Made by a program: the position numbers and the translations under genes. The notes beneath the pieces were generated by a model. It did no database searches. It was given only the letters and a program-made list of their open reading frames with translations, and was not told the DNA's origin. DNA of 64,000 nucleotides from a virus, in IMG/VR virus record IMGVR_UViG_3300007734_000761, positions 62,001 to 126,000 of that record; one strand, 5' to 3'. This document shows positions 33,138-42,793 of the stretch, piece by piece. Position 1 is the stretch's first letter, and each line of letters opens with the position of its first letter.

Positions 33138-35333
33138 TTAAGCTCCAAAAGTTACACCAGTTGGGGTAATGTTAAAGGTAATGTAGATAAATTCAACTGT
33201 TTTAGCAGGTTGAATGTAAATAGCTCCTACCAATTGGTTTCTGTCAATTACATCAGGAGTGTTGTTACTATCATCCATTACTACCTTATATGCATAAAGA
33301 CCTTGTCTTTGTTGCACTGATTCCATGTATGGGTTAACTTGTGAAACGAAGTTATTTCTTGTAGTTAAAGTATTTTGTTCGAACAACAAGCTTTCTGCAA
33401 CTGCTCTAACATATCTCTTTAAGTTGATCAACAAACGACGAACGTTTACGCGATCCAAAGCACTAGCTTTAGTTTGTAATGTTTTCTGACCGTAAGCTAC
33501 CAAACCAACACCAGGGAAACTAGCAATTGGGTTAACTTTATTTTGGTATAAAGTATCGCGATCGTTTGTGCCTAATTTTCTTTCAGCTTGTAAAGCACCT
33601 CCAACACCACCTCTGTTCAAACCAGCAGGAGCGAACCACTCAGCACTTACTCTATCGTTAAATGCATAAACACCAGGCATTACTGTTGAAGCTGGAACCC
33701 AAACTAATTTACCTGTAGCAGCACTTAATACTTGAACCCAAGGCCAATAAGCCGCTGCATAGTTAGTATTTAATTGGTTAGCTAAAACACCAGGAGTGTT
33801 AATTGTAGCTCCATATCCTACTAAGTCGGCAATATAAAAACAATCACCTCTTTCTTCAGCCATAGTAATATATTGAGATACTACTGTTGATTGATATTGT
33901 TGTGTAATACCAGGAGCTGAAAGTAATGAGAAGTTGTATTCGTCTGGGTTAGCTAAGATATCATCAACTATAGTGTAATCTGAAGCTACTAATCCTTGAG
34001 TAACTGTGCTGATGTTTTGATATAAATTAGTTGTATAATCTAAATCATTTCCAATAGCACCACCAAAACTACCAGATCCAGTTGTTGGGATTGAATTATA
34101 GTATTGAGTTTTAGCAATACCGTTGTTATTAAAATAGTTATAAGTTGGTGTTAATACTTCTTTTACTCTTACATAGCGAGAAGCATTAGCATATGATCCA
34201 CTACCTTGAATGTAATATTGACCTGTTGAGCTATCATAAGCTACTGTTTGGCTGTAATTACCTACTACTGCTTCAATATAGTTAGCTTGATTAGGATCTA
34301 AACTTACGTTAGTGAAACTTTCTAATACATTAGGGTTTGTTGTTGTGTCATCACCTTGACGAATTAACAATGTAAACGTACCACTAGCTGTGTCAGGACT
34401 AACAATTTGCCATCTTACGTTATCCATACTACCACTTATTAAGGCACCATTTGATTGAAGTCCTTGGTTATTATTCATAATAACTCCTTCAGAAATAGTT
34501 TCTAAAGTAAATGCGTATCCTGGATTTCCATTAACACCATTTGCTGTAGTTCCTAATAAGCCTGTACCGTTATCAACATACCCAATAAGAGCATAATTAG
34601 CATCATAATAAGGAACTGGATCATCTAATGAAACATAAGCTCCGTTATAAGCAGCTCCTTGAAGAGATGCAGTTAATGCAATTGTGTTATTACCAGAATT
34701 ATAATTAACTGTAAATAAACCAGCTCCACTTGAACCTAAAACAGTATTCATTTTAGCTTGAAGATTTTGGTTTAATATTACTCTACTATCTGATCCACTA
34801 TTCCAAGCATAGAAGTAAACTAATCCATCAGCATCATCTTGAGGAACTGTTCCACTTCCTGAAGTGTTTACAGCAATAAATTTATACCAAGAAGTTCCAA
34901 ATACAAAGTTTGTTTGGAAGTTTGGAGTTACTTCACTTGAAGGAACACTAGTTAAATTTTGATAAGTATTTAATGTAAAGCTGCAACTAGCATAAGCTCC
35001 ATTTACTGCTGATACTTGGTTACCTATACTAGAAGTAGCTGAAGTATATGAACCAGATGTTACTCTAGTTACTAAAATACTTTCACCACCTTGTTGGAAG
35101 TAATTGTAAGCAGCTATAGAAGTTAAAAATTCATAGTTAGCTGATGCGCTTTCAAATAAATCACCAAATTTACTTTGGAAATCACTGTAAGTTGTTACAA
35201 GAGTTGGAATATTAACACGACCTTTAACAGTAGGGCCTATTAAAGCTAATCCTGCTGTAATAGGGCCTGAAGTTATTTGAGAGGTGTCGTTTTCTCTCAA
35301 TGATACACCCGGAGATAATAGTACTTCTGCCAT
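33138..35333 (-). CDS. Tail sheath protein (T4 gp18-like)
   Basis: 731 residues. The N terminus VLLSPGVSLRENDTSQ is the linker/strand shared by sheath proteins; the conserved C-terminal domain includes FPGVGLVAYGQKTLQTKAS, LDRVNVRRLLINLKRYVRA, AESLLFEQNTLTTRN and AKTVEFIYITFNITPTG. The central 350 residues are a variable, Ser/Thr/Asn-rich insertion exposed on the surface in other sheaths. It contracts to drive the tube into the cell. Confidence 0.95.
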   Translation of the reverse strand: MAEVLLSPGVSLRENDTSQITSGPITAGLALIGPTVKGRVNIPTLVTTYSDFQSKFGDLFESASANYEFLTSIAAYNYFQQGGESILVTRVTSGSYTSATSSIGNQVSAVNGAYASCSFTLNTYQNLTSVPSSEVTPNFQTNFVFGTSWYKFIAVNTSGSGTVPQDDADGLVYFYAWNSGSDSRVILNQNLQAKMNTVLGSSGAGLFTVNYNSGNNTIALTASLQGAAYNGAYVSLDDPVPYYDANYALIGYVDNGTGLLGTTANGVNGNPGYAFTLETISEGVIMNNNQGLQSNGALISGSMDNVRWQIVSPDTASGTFTLLIRQGDDTTTNPNVLESFTNVSLDPNQANYIEAVVGNYSQTVAYDSSTGQYYIQGSGSYANASRYVRVKEVLTPTYNYFNNNGIAKTQYYNSIPTTGSGSFGGAIGNDLDYTTNLYQNISTVTQGLVASDYTIVDDILANPDEYNFSLLSAPGITQQYQSTVVSQYITMAEERGDCFYIADLVGYGATINTPGVLANQLNTNYAAAYWPWVQVLSAATGKLVWVPASTVMPGVYAFNDRVSAEWFAPAGLNRGGVGGALQAERKLGTNDRDTLYQNKVNPIASFPGVGLVAYGQKTLQTKASALDRVNVRRLLINLKRYVRAVAESLLFEQNTLTTRNNFVSQVNPYMESVQQRQGLYAYKVVMDDSNNTPDVIDRNQLVGAIYIQPAKTVEFIYITFNITPTGVTFGA

Positions 35334-35354
35334 TTTATTAGATTGTTTCTAGTA

Positions 35355-35362
35355 ATAAATAT
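35355..35362 (-). promoter_or_regulatory. ATATTTAT late-type motif
   Basis: 21 nt upstream of the tail sheath ATG. Confidence 0.45.
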
Positions 35363-35391
35363 GAAAAAGAACCTACAAAACGCTATTAAAT

Positions 35392-37668
35392 CTAAATATT
35401 TGGTAAAGAATTAAATACAGTTAAAGGAGAAATAGATTTTTCACAAATATGTTGTTTATCTGTTCCTTTCCATATAGGACACCAATCCCAATCTCCAGGA
35501 TCAAAAGTAAAATTAACATTGTTCCAACATGAATTACAAGCATGTTCATTTTGAATTCTTATATTGTTACTTAAAAACTCATGGTCTTTTTGTGAGAAAC
35601 CACTTATCATTACTGTTTGTTTTCCTAAAGCCCAATTTATCCATGACAAACCTGAACTAAGTCCTATTAAAAATTTGGCGTTATATAAAATATCCATAGA
35701 TTCATTTAATGTTTTACCATGAATATTTAAATTACCTTTTATGTTGTATGGTTTACTTGTAAGAGTAACTACAGTGTAACCTAATTCACGCAACATTTTA
35801 GATAATACTACCCAACTATCATAAGGCCATTCTTTACAACCAGTTGTTGACTCAGGAGCTATAACTATATAATCAGCTTTTGTTGATTTAGGCTTTAAAG
35901 TAAAATTTATTCCATAGTTTAATTCTTTAAATTCTAAACCTAAAATATCAGATGCTGTTTTTTGTAAAGGCTGAGTATTTGGATAATTAGGATAATAATC
36001 AAACTTATCCCACTTTCCAGATTCTCCCTTCATCCATCCTATTCTATATACTACATAACATTCTGTAGAATTTCCAGGTTCTATAAATTCAATATCTTTA
36101 TAAGCATCTAAACCTTTAAACCAACTGTTATGGAATGTACTTAAAATTACTTTACAGTTATGTTTTTTAGCAAATTCAACGGCATATGGAGTCCAAGCAA
36201 CTGTGTCACCTATACTTTTTGATTCTAATCCAATTAATACACGTTTATTAGTTAAATTAAATTCATCTACAACACTTCCATTAACTTTAATTTTCCATTT
36301 AGTATAATATTTTCTAGAACATAAAGTCCACATATTATTTTTAATAGTATCTTTATGAATTACATTGTTATTTTCATCTAAAAATTCAATGTCGTATTTT
36401 TCATCAATGTCACCTATGATTTCAACTTTAGGACCATCAATATAACTAATTTTTATTTCATTTTTTTGAGGAATATAAGGATATTTTTTATTAAATTCTA
36501 ATATTGTTTTAAAACCAATTTCACCTATTTTCTCCCAGCTAAATTGTTCTCTTATTTTATTAGAATCTTCAATAGCATTTTTCTTTAAATCACTATTAAA
36601 GTTATATGCTAATCTCATTTTTTTAGATAAATCTTCAAAATCTGGTTCATAATAATTACCTGTATATCCATTAAAATGATTATATGAAGAATTACTTGCT
36701 GGTTTTTCGCCTAATATGTTTACTGGTATTCCTTTACCTTCTGCAAATTCTAATTGACCTGAGCAATTAGAATAAATTGATGGGATCCCACAAGCCATTG
36801 CTTCTATTAAAGGTAAGTTCCATCCTTCTGAACGAGCACAAGACAGAAATACATTACATGATTTTAGTATTTTAATGTATTCTTCTCTTTGAGGAAAATG
36901 AATTATTTTTATTCTTTCATCTTCTAAACCATAATATTTTAGTCTATTTTCTGTAGTTTCTAAATTGTCTCCTGAAAATGGATTATCTATAGAAACAATT
37001 AAGTCAACAGGTTCGTCTTTATCAAATGTTTTAAGAAATGTTTCAATAATTTCTTTAGTTGATTTTCTGTAATCCCATCTTCCTGCTAAAAAGAATTTAA
37101 ATCTACCATCTGAGGTTAACTCATGAGTAGTCTTTTCAGGAAAAAAGATATTAATATCAACTCCTTCAGGAACAACTTTGATTTTATCAGGATCATATCC
37201 TTGAGCAATAGTTACATCACGTTGCCATTTTGAAGGAACCCACATTTCATCAAATTCTTTTAATTTATTAAAGAAATTTTCGGGTTGAAGAGTAGTTTCC
37301 CATACATTATATGCGATTTTAGGTCCTTTATAATCATCGTAAAATAAATGATGGTCAGTTTCACATAAAACAATATTTAAATCTTGACGAAATTCTTTAG
37401 AATTATCAGGATAAATTTTATAATTACTTCTACTTCCATCATTATTCCAAAGAATTTGTTCATATAAAATAGATTTATCTACTTCATTAATATAAGGTTC
37501 ATTATTATGAGGAGTTTCATTATAACCATCCCAACTTTTTCCTATAGTAAAATTTCTAACTTTCAGTTGTAAATGTTTAGATATTTCTCTAAAAAAATCT
37601 CTAGTATGTTGATTATAACCTGTAGTTCCTATATAAGAACCATGTATATATACTTTGGGTTTATTCAT
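35392..37668 (-). CDS. Glycosyltransferase fusion: GT4 domain + TibC-type (BAHT) O-heptosyltransferase domain
   Basis: 758 residues with two catalytic parts. Residues about 1-355 are a GT4 enzyme: YNVWETTLQPENF, VPEGVDINIFFP, FFLAGRWDYRKSTKE and SEGWNLPLIEAMACGIPS with the E-x7-E pattern. Residues about 365-758 match bacterial autotransporter heptosyltransferases: a small strand domain (KVEIIGDIDEKYDIEF, IKNNMWTLCSRKYYTKW), a GT9-like fold (VLIGLESKSIGDTVAW, IGLSSGLSWINWALGK) and the metal finger C711-x2-C714-x15-C730-x11-C742. TibC-family enzymes glycosylate Ser in repeat adhesins. The giant Ser/Thr fibre encoded nearby is the obvious substrate, an inference. Confidence 0.85.
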   Translation of the reverse strand: MNKPKVYIHGSYIGTTGYNQHTRDFFREISKHLQLKVRNFTIGKSWDGYNETPHNNEPYINEVDKSILYEQILWNNDGSRSNYKIYPDNSKEFRQDLNIVLCETDHHLFYDDYKGPKIAYNVWETTLQPENFFNKLKEFDEMWVPSKWQRDVTIAQGYDPDKIKVVPEGVDINIFFPEKTTHELTSDGRFKFFLAGRWDYRKSTKEIIETFLKTFDKDEPVDLIVSIDNPFSGDNLETTENRLKYYGLEDERIKIIHFPQREEYIKILKSCNVFLSCARSEGWNLPLIEAMACGIPSIYSNCSGQLEFAEGKGIPVNILGEKPASNSSYNHFNGYTGNYYEPDFEDLSKKMRLAYNFNSDLKKNAIEDSNKIREQFSWEKIGEIGFKTILEFNKKYPYIPQKNEIKISYIDGPKVEIIGDIDEKYDIEFLDENNNVIHKDTIKNNMWTLCSRKYYTKWKIKVNGSVVDEFNLTNKRVLIGLESKSIGDTVAWTPYAVEFAKKHNCKVILSTFHNSWFKGLDAYKDIEFIEPGNSTECYVVYRIGWMKGESGKWDKFDYYPNYPNTQPLQKTASDILGLEFKELNYGINFTLKPKSTKADYIVIAPESTTGCKEWPYDSWVVLSKMLRELGYTVVTLTSKPYNIKGNLNIHGKTLNESMDILYNAKFLIGLSSGLSWINWALGKQTVMISGFSQKDHEFLSNNIRIQNEHACNSCWNNVNFTFDPGDWDWCPIWKGTDKQHICEKSISPLTVFNSLPNI

Positions 37669-37676
37669 TTATAAAA

Positions 37677-38624
37677 TTAATTATATGTTATAACGTTTCT
37701 AGGTATACTATTAATAATAGTATTGTATTCTATAACTTCATCATTAAATATAACTTTAAAAGAATCAATATTTAAATCAAACCTTTGAGGAATTAAACTT
37801 TCTATATTATAAATTTCTTGATTATTAAGTAATACTTTTAAATTACCATCTTTTATATCATATAAAACAAAAGAAAATTTATCTACCCAATGATTAGATC
37901 CAAAGACAGTTTCTTCTTTAGTGCTAAAAAATATTTTATAATTTTCACTTTGAGAAAAATTAAATAAATTATTATCACACCCATTTATATATGTAATTAA
38001 ATCTTTAACGGGAAATTCTGATTTAGACATAGGAATGTCTTCTAATATAATCTCAATAAAGTCTTCAGCAAAACCATTTAGTCTTATATATTCGTCTTTA
38101 TTTATTTTACTTAAAAACTTTATTAAATTTTCTTTACCAAAATTTATAAAAAGAGGAGATACATTCCATTGATCAAGAGGATCATTAGGATTTATAGCAT
38201 GGTATGTAATATTTGTTTTATTATTTAATATGTCTTGGGTTAGTTTATCTGATACAATTATATCATAAGTAATATGGTAAAAAATATCATAATCATATGT
38301 TAATGCTATTTCTGATAATTTTTTCATTTGATATACTGCTGCCCAACCATAATCATCTATATCTCTATGAAGAATAATTTCTTTATCATATTGATTCTTT
38401 TGTTTCCACCAGAAAGTATTAGCTCTTTCGGGCCAATACAAAAGTGGGTTTTCTTTTGTTTGAAAATAAAAATCAAAGTGTTTAGTTACAGCGGGTTCAA
38501 GAGGAATACAACTATTTACCATTACATCTACTCCTAAAGATTTGAAAGTTTTAGCACCTTCTACAAGAACATGAATTTTTTCTGGAGTATCACAATAAGT
38601 GCTTACTAAAGCTATTTTTTTCAT
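37677..38624 (-). CDS. Putative GT-A-like glycosyltransferase
   Basis: 315 residues from the ATG at 38622-38624 (MKKIALVSTYCDTPEK); an upstream GTG start would overlap the methyltransferase and is rejected. A Rossmann-type first strand is followed by KTFKSLGVDVMVNSCIP, and HRDIDDYG may be a metal-binding Asp-x-Asp site, then YDIFYHITYDIIVSD. The C-terminal 65 residues are a beta segment. It lies one base after the methyltransferase and 8 bases before the GT fusion. The glycosyltransferase call rests on the Asp motif and context. Confidence 0.5.
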   Translation of the reverse strand: MKKIALVSTYCDTPEKIHVLVEGAKTFKSLGVDVMVNSCIPLEPAVTKHFDFYFQTKENPLLYWPERANTFWWKQKNQYDKEIILHRDIDDYGWAAVYQMKKLSEIALTYDYDIFYHITYDIIVSDKLTQDILNNKTNITYHAINPNDPLDQWNVSPLFINFGKENLIKFLSKINKDEYIRLNGFAEDFIEIILEDIPMSKSEFPVKDLITYINGCDNNLFNFSQSENYKIFFSTKEETVFGSNHWVDKFSFVLYDIKDGNLKVLLNNQEIYNIESLIPQRFDLNIDSFKVIFNDEVIEYNTIINSIPRNVITYN

Positions 38625-38625
38625 T

Positions 38626-39210
38626 TTATTTTTGAATAAAACCAATCCCACCCCAATTAGAATCTGCTAAAAACCAAGTTTTTTCACCTTGTAATTCATT
38701 CCAAAAAGTATCAACAAAACATCCTTGAACATGGTGGTTTTCGGTATCTTTAATATCATGAAAACCAATCCATCCCCCAGGCTTAACAAATTCTTTATAC
38801 ATATGATAATCTAATTTTACACCTAAATGTGAATGATCACCATCAATAAATAAAAAGTCTAACTTTCTGTCTCCTATAATAGATTTAACAGAATTATACA
38901 TAGATTCAGCATGAGAATCTCCATCTAAAATATGAACATTTGATCCTAAGCTATAAAGTTTACTATTTCTAGCTTGAATATTAAAAGTATTTTTACCCCA
39001 CGGACCGTGAGCCCAATCTACACTTATTCGAAGACCATCAGGATCTGATACTCTGCTCCAACACACAAAAGTTCCTCCTTGATCTGTTCCTATTTCCATA
39101 AAATTTTTAACGTTTAATTTTTTTACAAATTCAAGAGCATTTTCAATTTCATAAGGATTTTGCATCATTCCTAAATGATAGGCTTCATCAATAATTTCTT
39201 TATTAGTCAT
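38626..39210 (-). CDS. Class I SAM-dependent methyltransferase (CmcI-like)
   Basis: 194 residues. NFMEIGTDQGGTFVCWSRV is the SAM-binding glycine motif, VHILDGDSHAES and LDFLFIDGDHSHLGVKLDY are the acidic strand motifs, and VKPGGWIGFHDI the following strand. The family resembles Methyltransf_24/cephalosporin hydroxylase-like proteins that often modify sugars in surface-polysaccharide clusters. It lies between an FkbM methyltransferase and the GT-A-like protein, so methylation of a transferred sugar is likely. Confidence 0.8.
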   Translation of the reverse strand: MTNKEIIDEAYHLGMMQNPYEIENALEFVKKLNVKNFMEIGTDQGGTFVCWSRVSDPDGLRISVDWAHGPWGKNTFNIQARNSKLYSLGSNVHILDGDSHAESMYNSVKSIIGDRKLDFLFIDGDHSHLGVKLDYHMYKEFVKPGGWIGFHDIKDTENHHVQGCFVDTFWNELQGEKTWFLADSNWGGIGFIQK

Positions 39211-39217
39211 ACTGGTT

Positions 39218-39223
39218 ATTATA
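39218..39223 (-). promoter_or_regulatory. TATAAT-like box before the CmcI-like methyltransferase
   Basis: Reads TTATAATAACCAGTATG on the minus strand; the box ends 7 nt before the ATG. Confidence 0.25.
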
Positions 39224-39234
39224 ATAATTTTATT

Positions 39235-39972
39235 TTATTTTTCCAAATTTAATTTAATATTGTTATAATCTTCAAATTTAGGATGAATTGCTATAAAATC
39301 AGAATTAAATTCAGTATTAGGAATAGGGTAAATTTTATATCCTATATTTTTTAAAAATTTAAATACATCATCTTGATATTCTGAGAGAGTTTCAAATAAT
39401 ATGATTGGATGATTTTGTTTAATTGTTTTTATGGCTCCTTGTAAAGTTTTAAGTTCATAGCCTTCTACATCTATTTTTATAAAATGAGGAGATAAATTAT
39501 AACTATCTAAGGTTTTTATGTTAATGTTATTTATTTCTAAATCATCTTCTAAAGATCTTCCACCATAGTTAATTACATCAACATTTCTATTTCCTTCCCA
39601 ATTAACACTACTGTGTTTCCATAAGTCTCCAAAACTACTTTTTTTATTGGTTTCTCCTAAGCCTACATTAAAACAAGTTATTTTATTATCTAATCCATTT
39701 AAAAATACATTTCCACAAAGTTGATTAAATAATGGGAGTTGAGGTTCAAAAGCATAAACTTGTTTAGAATAAAAACCAAAGTTTACAGTATGAAATCCCA
39801 TATGAGCTCCAATGTCTAAAACTACATAATGAGACTTTAATATAGATTTATATAATTCAATTATTTCTGGTTCCCAGATATGTTCGTTATAGATTCTATA
39901 TCCAATGAAATCTTTAGTATTAGTTAAAAAAGAACCATTATTAGTATTTACTATCCAGCAACCTTCTTTCAT
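39235..39972 (-). CDS. FkbM-family methyltransferase
   Basis: 245 residues. SHYVVLDIGAHMGFHTVNFG is the SAM-binding motif, followed by VYAFEPQLPLFNQL, CFNVGLGETN and FIKIDVEGYELKTLQGA, the FkbM signature. FkbM enzymes O-methylate sugars or small molecules. The gene begins 2 bases after the TPR-methyltransferase ends and continues the modification island. The substrate is not visible from sequence; a fibre-linked sugar is a reasonable inference. Confidence 0.87.
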   Translation of the reverse strand: MKEGCWIVNTNNGSFLTNTKDFIGYRIYNEHIWEPEIIELYKSILKSHYVVLDIGAHMGFHTVNFGFYSKQVYAFEPQLPLFNQLCGNVFLNGLDNKITCFNVGLGETNKKSSFGDLWKHSSVNWEGNRNVDVINYGGRSLEDDLEINNINIKTLDSYNLSPHFIKIDVEGYELKTLQGAIKTIKQNHPIILFETLSEYQDDVFKFLKNIGYKIYPIPNTEFNSDFIAIHPKFEDYNNIKLNLEK

Positions 39973-39973
39973 A

Positions 39974-41194
39974 TTATTTCAACATATAATTATCAGCCTT
40001 TTTAACACTATTAGAATTATCAATCATTAAGTTTAATATTTCTGGGTTAATTAAATCAGGGTGTACCCACCAGTCTTCAAAAGTACTATTTTTATCTGGT
40101 GCGATGTCACCAACAACCATAATATATCCCTGATTAGTTAAAAATTGCCGTGATTTTTCTCTATAAAGTTTAGTGTTGTCAGCATAGTAATCATGTTCAT
40201 ATGTAATTGCAGCAAACTTGTATTTGTCAAAGGGAATTTGTTGTAATACTTTATATGTAATTTCTGCTGGTTCACAGTCTATTTGAAGATAATCTATATT
40301 GTGTTTAAAATTAAGATTATTAAATAATTCAGCATAATTTAATGTTAAAGCATCTTGAGTTAATGCTAAATTATTTCTTATTTTTTGGAATTTTTTTATT
40401 TCTTCGGGATTTATATCTATTGAAACTCCATTCCATTTAAATTCTTTTTCTAATAAATAAGTGTTATTATTTAGTATAGGATCAGCACAACCTATTTCTA
40501 CATATGTTCCTTCTTGTTTACCATCTAACATACTTAAAACAAACATATCTTGATAGGTTTGAGAGTAATTTTTTTCTATAGTGTCTGAATTTGCAAATTT
40601 ATACTTTAAATTTTTATGTTGATCTTTAGTATAAGGTAATTTATAAAATCTTTCACCGTTTAGTCCTGCTAAGTTTTTATGAGCTAATCTAGTATGTTCG
40701 TCTGTTAAATTATAGTTTTTAAGTAAATCTTCAAATAAAAATCTAGCCTCATTACAATTACCAACCCACCAAGTAGTTACAGCTTTTTGAAATTGAGGTA
40801 GAAAATTGTAATAATCTATATTAGTTAATGTTGGTTTATAATTATCTTTATATAATAAAGCCATACAAGCTGCTGTGTATGATTCTCTTCTATTTTGGTC
40901 ATTCTCTAAAAAAGAACTTAAAAAACACCAAGCTTCAGGTCTAGTAGGATTACAGTTAATAGCATTTAAAATAGCATTTTTTACAGATTTTGGTCGTCTT
41001 CCTATATATTTTATACACGATATTATTTTAAGTAAAGCTTCATAAACTAAATCTTTATCATTACTAAATTCAGCAGTTCTTAAATAATAAGTTAAAGCAG
41101 TAGCTTTATGATTTTCTAAATCATATTCATATCCTAACCAAAAATTAACTTCTGGGTCGTAAGGATTATTTATAAATTTTATTAAATTATCCAT
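39974..41194 (-). CDS. TPR-like domain fused to FkbM-type methyltransferase
   Basis: 406 residues. The first 200 are paired helices typical of tetratricopeptide-like repeats (YDPEVNFWLGYEYDLEN, KATALTYYLRTAEFSND, RPEAWCFLSSFLEN). From about residue 208 a methyltransferase follows: NYSQTYQDMFVLSMLDGKQE, GTYVEIGCADPILNNNTYLL, WNGVSIDINPEEIKKF, HNIDYLQIDCEPAEITY. TPR fusions of this sort often position a modifying enzyme on a peptide or fibre substrate. It overlaps the GH130-like gene by 8 bases. Confidence 0.8.
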   Translation of the reverse strand: MDNLIKFINNPYDPEVNFWLGYEYDLENHKATALTYYLRTAEFSNDKDLVYEALLKIISCIKYIGRRPKSVKNAILNAINCNPTRPEAWCFLSSFLENDQNRRESYTAACMALLYKDNYKPTLTNIDYYNFLPQFQKAVTTWWVGNCNEARFLFEDLLKNYNLTDEHTRLAHKNLAGLNGERFYKLPYTKDQHKNLKYKFANSDTIEKNYSQTYQDMFVLSMLDGKQEGTYVEIGCADPILNNNTYLLEKEFKWNGVSIDINPEEIKKFQKIRNNLALTQDALTLNYAELFNNLNFKHNIDYLQIDCEPAEITYKVLQQIPFDKYKFAAITYEHDYYADNTKLYREKSRQFLTNQGYIMVVGDIAPDKNSTFEDWWVHPDLINPEILNLMIDNSNSVKKADNYMLK

Positions 41195-42170
41195 TTATTA
41201 TTTCTTCAAAAACTTTTTCAGGTATAGTTAAGGCAAAAGCAGCATTATCTTGAAATCCAAAAGTAATTACAATATTATTATCTATATTTGTTGCCCCACA
41301 AGCAAATTCTATTTTTGCGGTCATAAAATTAAAACTATCTGATGTTTTAACTATATTTCCTTGTTTATCCCATACTATTATTCTATGAGTATAAACAGCA
41401 TCTTTATTATTATTTTCATTACGCCATAAATCTACTTCATGAATTATTCCTATATCATATTTTTTCCAAGAAATAATTTGAGAATTGCCTCTAAGTTGAT
41501 AAGGAGTATTTATTTTAAATTCTTCACCTTGAAATGTTATTTCACTTTTTCCTGTAATAGGATCTACTTTTACTATTTGAGTTGGATTAGTCCATCTTAT
41601 ATAATGATAAGGCTTATCTAAGATAGGCATCCAATTTTTTTCACAGTAAGAATACTCATCTATAGGGGGTTGGATTCTTAATCTTGAAATTTCTTGAACA
41701 ATATCACCTTTAAATATGATTTGAGATAATTCCATTCTGCCTTCTCCATTAGGAGTAGTATCTCGTCTTACACCAGTTAAATATAATTTATTATCCCATT
41801 TAACTAAACGAGCATCTTCTAGTCCAACAAATTCCCAAATAGGAGTTTTGTCAAAATAACGTGTGTCTACTTTATAAGTTTTTTTTACAGATAAATCATT
41901 ATTCAAAACACATAAATAATTTATTGTTTTTAATCTAGCATCATCTTCTGGGTTTAAATAAGCTAAAGGTCCCCAATGAGACTGATATTTTTGTTCATTA
42001 GGGCAATGATACAAAGAATATTCTACATGTCTTACAACACATAGTATTTCATCATCTATAAAAATAGAAGGATTACATATACCTGTACCTCCTGTTAAAT
42101 CAGCAGATATTTTAAGAGGCATTATAGAACCTCCTTTATCTAAAACTAATTTTACTAAATTATCTATCAT
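41187..42170 (-). CDS. GH130-like five-bladed propeller protein
   Basis: 327 residues. ICNPSIFIDDEILCVVRHVE, FVGLEDARLVKWDNKLYLTG and a later EKNWMPILDKPYHYIRW with EFACGATNIDN give the blade pattern of GH130/GH32-like enzymes, which act on mannosides or related glycans as phosphorylases or hydrolases. The EDAR motif commonly holds catalytic or binding residues in GH130. It overlaps the 2OG oxygenase gene by four bases. A glycan-trimming or glycan-binding role is inferred from the island. Confidence 0.65.
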   Translation of the reverse strand: MIDNLVKLVLDKGGSIMPLKISADLTGGTGICNPSIFIDDEILCVVRHVEYSLYHCPNEQKYQSHWGPLAYLNPEDDARLKTINYLCVLNNDLSVKKTYKVDTRYFDKTPIWEFVGLEDARLVKWDNKLYLTGVRRDTTPNGEGRMELSQIIFKGDIVQEISRLRIQPPIDEYSYCEKNWMPILDKPYHYIRWTNPTQIVKVDPITGKSEITFQGEEFKINTPYQLRGNSQIISWKKYDIGIIHEVDLWRNENNNKDAVYTHRIIVWDKQGNIVKTSDSFNFMTAKIEFACGATNIDNNIVITFGFQDNAAFALTIPEKVFEEIING

Positions 42171-42754
42171 TTGTAAGATTCACCTCCTGCCCAAAGTACT
42201 AAGCTTCTTCTTAAACCTGATGTTAATGGTGTTACTCTATGTAAAATAAAAGATGGAAATAAAACTACAGCTCCTTTTTTACGAGGAACAGCAAACGAAC
42301 CATTTCCAGGATGTAATTCTAAATCTCCACCAACATATTCATTAGGGTCTGATAATTGAACAACTACTGATACTTTTCTGTGGTTAATGCCATCAGGACC
42401 TATGTCTAAGTGCCAATCATAATGACCACCATTACCCTCATATTCTGTGTATTGAATATTATCTATAATTGTATGTAAATTAAATCCCCATAAAGTTTTA
42501 TTAGCTTCAGTAACATAACTAGTTATTCTATCATAAACCCATGCCCATTGTTGTTCATATGATAACCACTTAACATTACTTTTTCTTACTGATTCATTTG
42601 GATCGTTTCCAACAATCTGTGCTTTTTGAAATGAGTATTTTTTAGAATCTTTAATAATTTTATCTACTTCTTCTGAAGTAAATCCGTTTTCAAACCAATA
42701 ATAATTAGTTTGATTGATTTCACGATTAAGGGGAAATATAGGCTTTAATTCCAT
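42167..42754 (-). CDS. 2-oxoglutarate/Fe(II) dioxygenase, prolyl-4-hydroxylase-like (PKHD type)
   Basis: 195 residues. The iron ligands are readable as H125-x-D127 in HYDWHLDIG and H182 in LFPSFILHRVTPL, and the 2-oxoglutarate Arg in SGLRRSLVLW (192/193). VSVVVQLSDPNEYVGGDLEL is the central family strand pair. Relatives hydroxylate proline or other residues in proteins. It is the first gene of the modification island and is encoded 39 bases after the LamG adhesin and next to a collagen-like fibre, which makes peptidyl-proline a sensible candidate substrate. Cyanophage and other phage relatives with unknown substrates are also common. Confidence 0.85.
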   Translation of the reverse strand: MELKPIFPLNREINQTNYYWFENGFTSEEVDKIIKDSKKYSFQKAQIVGNDPNESVRKSNVKWLSYEQQWAWVYDRITSYVTEANKTLWGFNLHTIIDNIQYTEYEGNGGHYDWHLDIGPDGINHRKVSVVVQLSDPNEYVGGDLELHPGNGSFAVPRKKGAVVLFPSFILHRVTPLTSGLRRSLVLWAGGESYK

Positions 42755-42761
42755 AACACAT

Positions 42762-42767
42762 ATTATA
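42762..42767 (-). promoter_or_regulatory. TATAAT-like box before the 2OG oxygenase
   Basis: Reads GTTATAATATGTGTTATG on the minus strand; the box ends 7 nt before the ATG and would start the modification island. Confidence 0.3.
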
Positions 42768-42793
42768 ACATTTATTTTTTAAATAACCAAGTT

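Noticed and set aside
38625-38651. GTG start for the GT-A-like protein
   Set aside because: It overlaps the upstream gene and adds nine residues before the natural MKKIALV strand.
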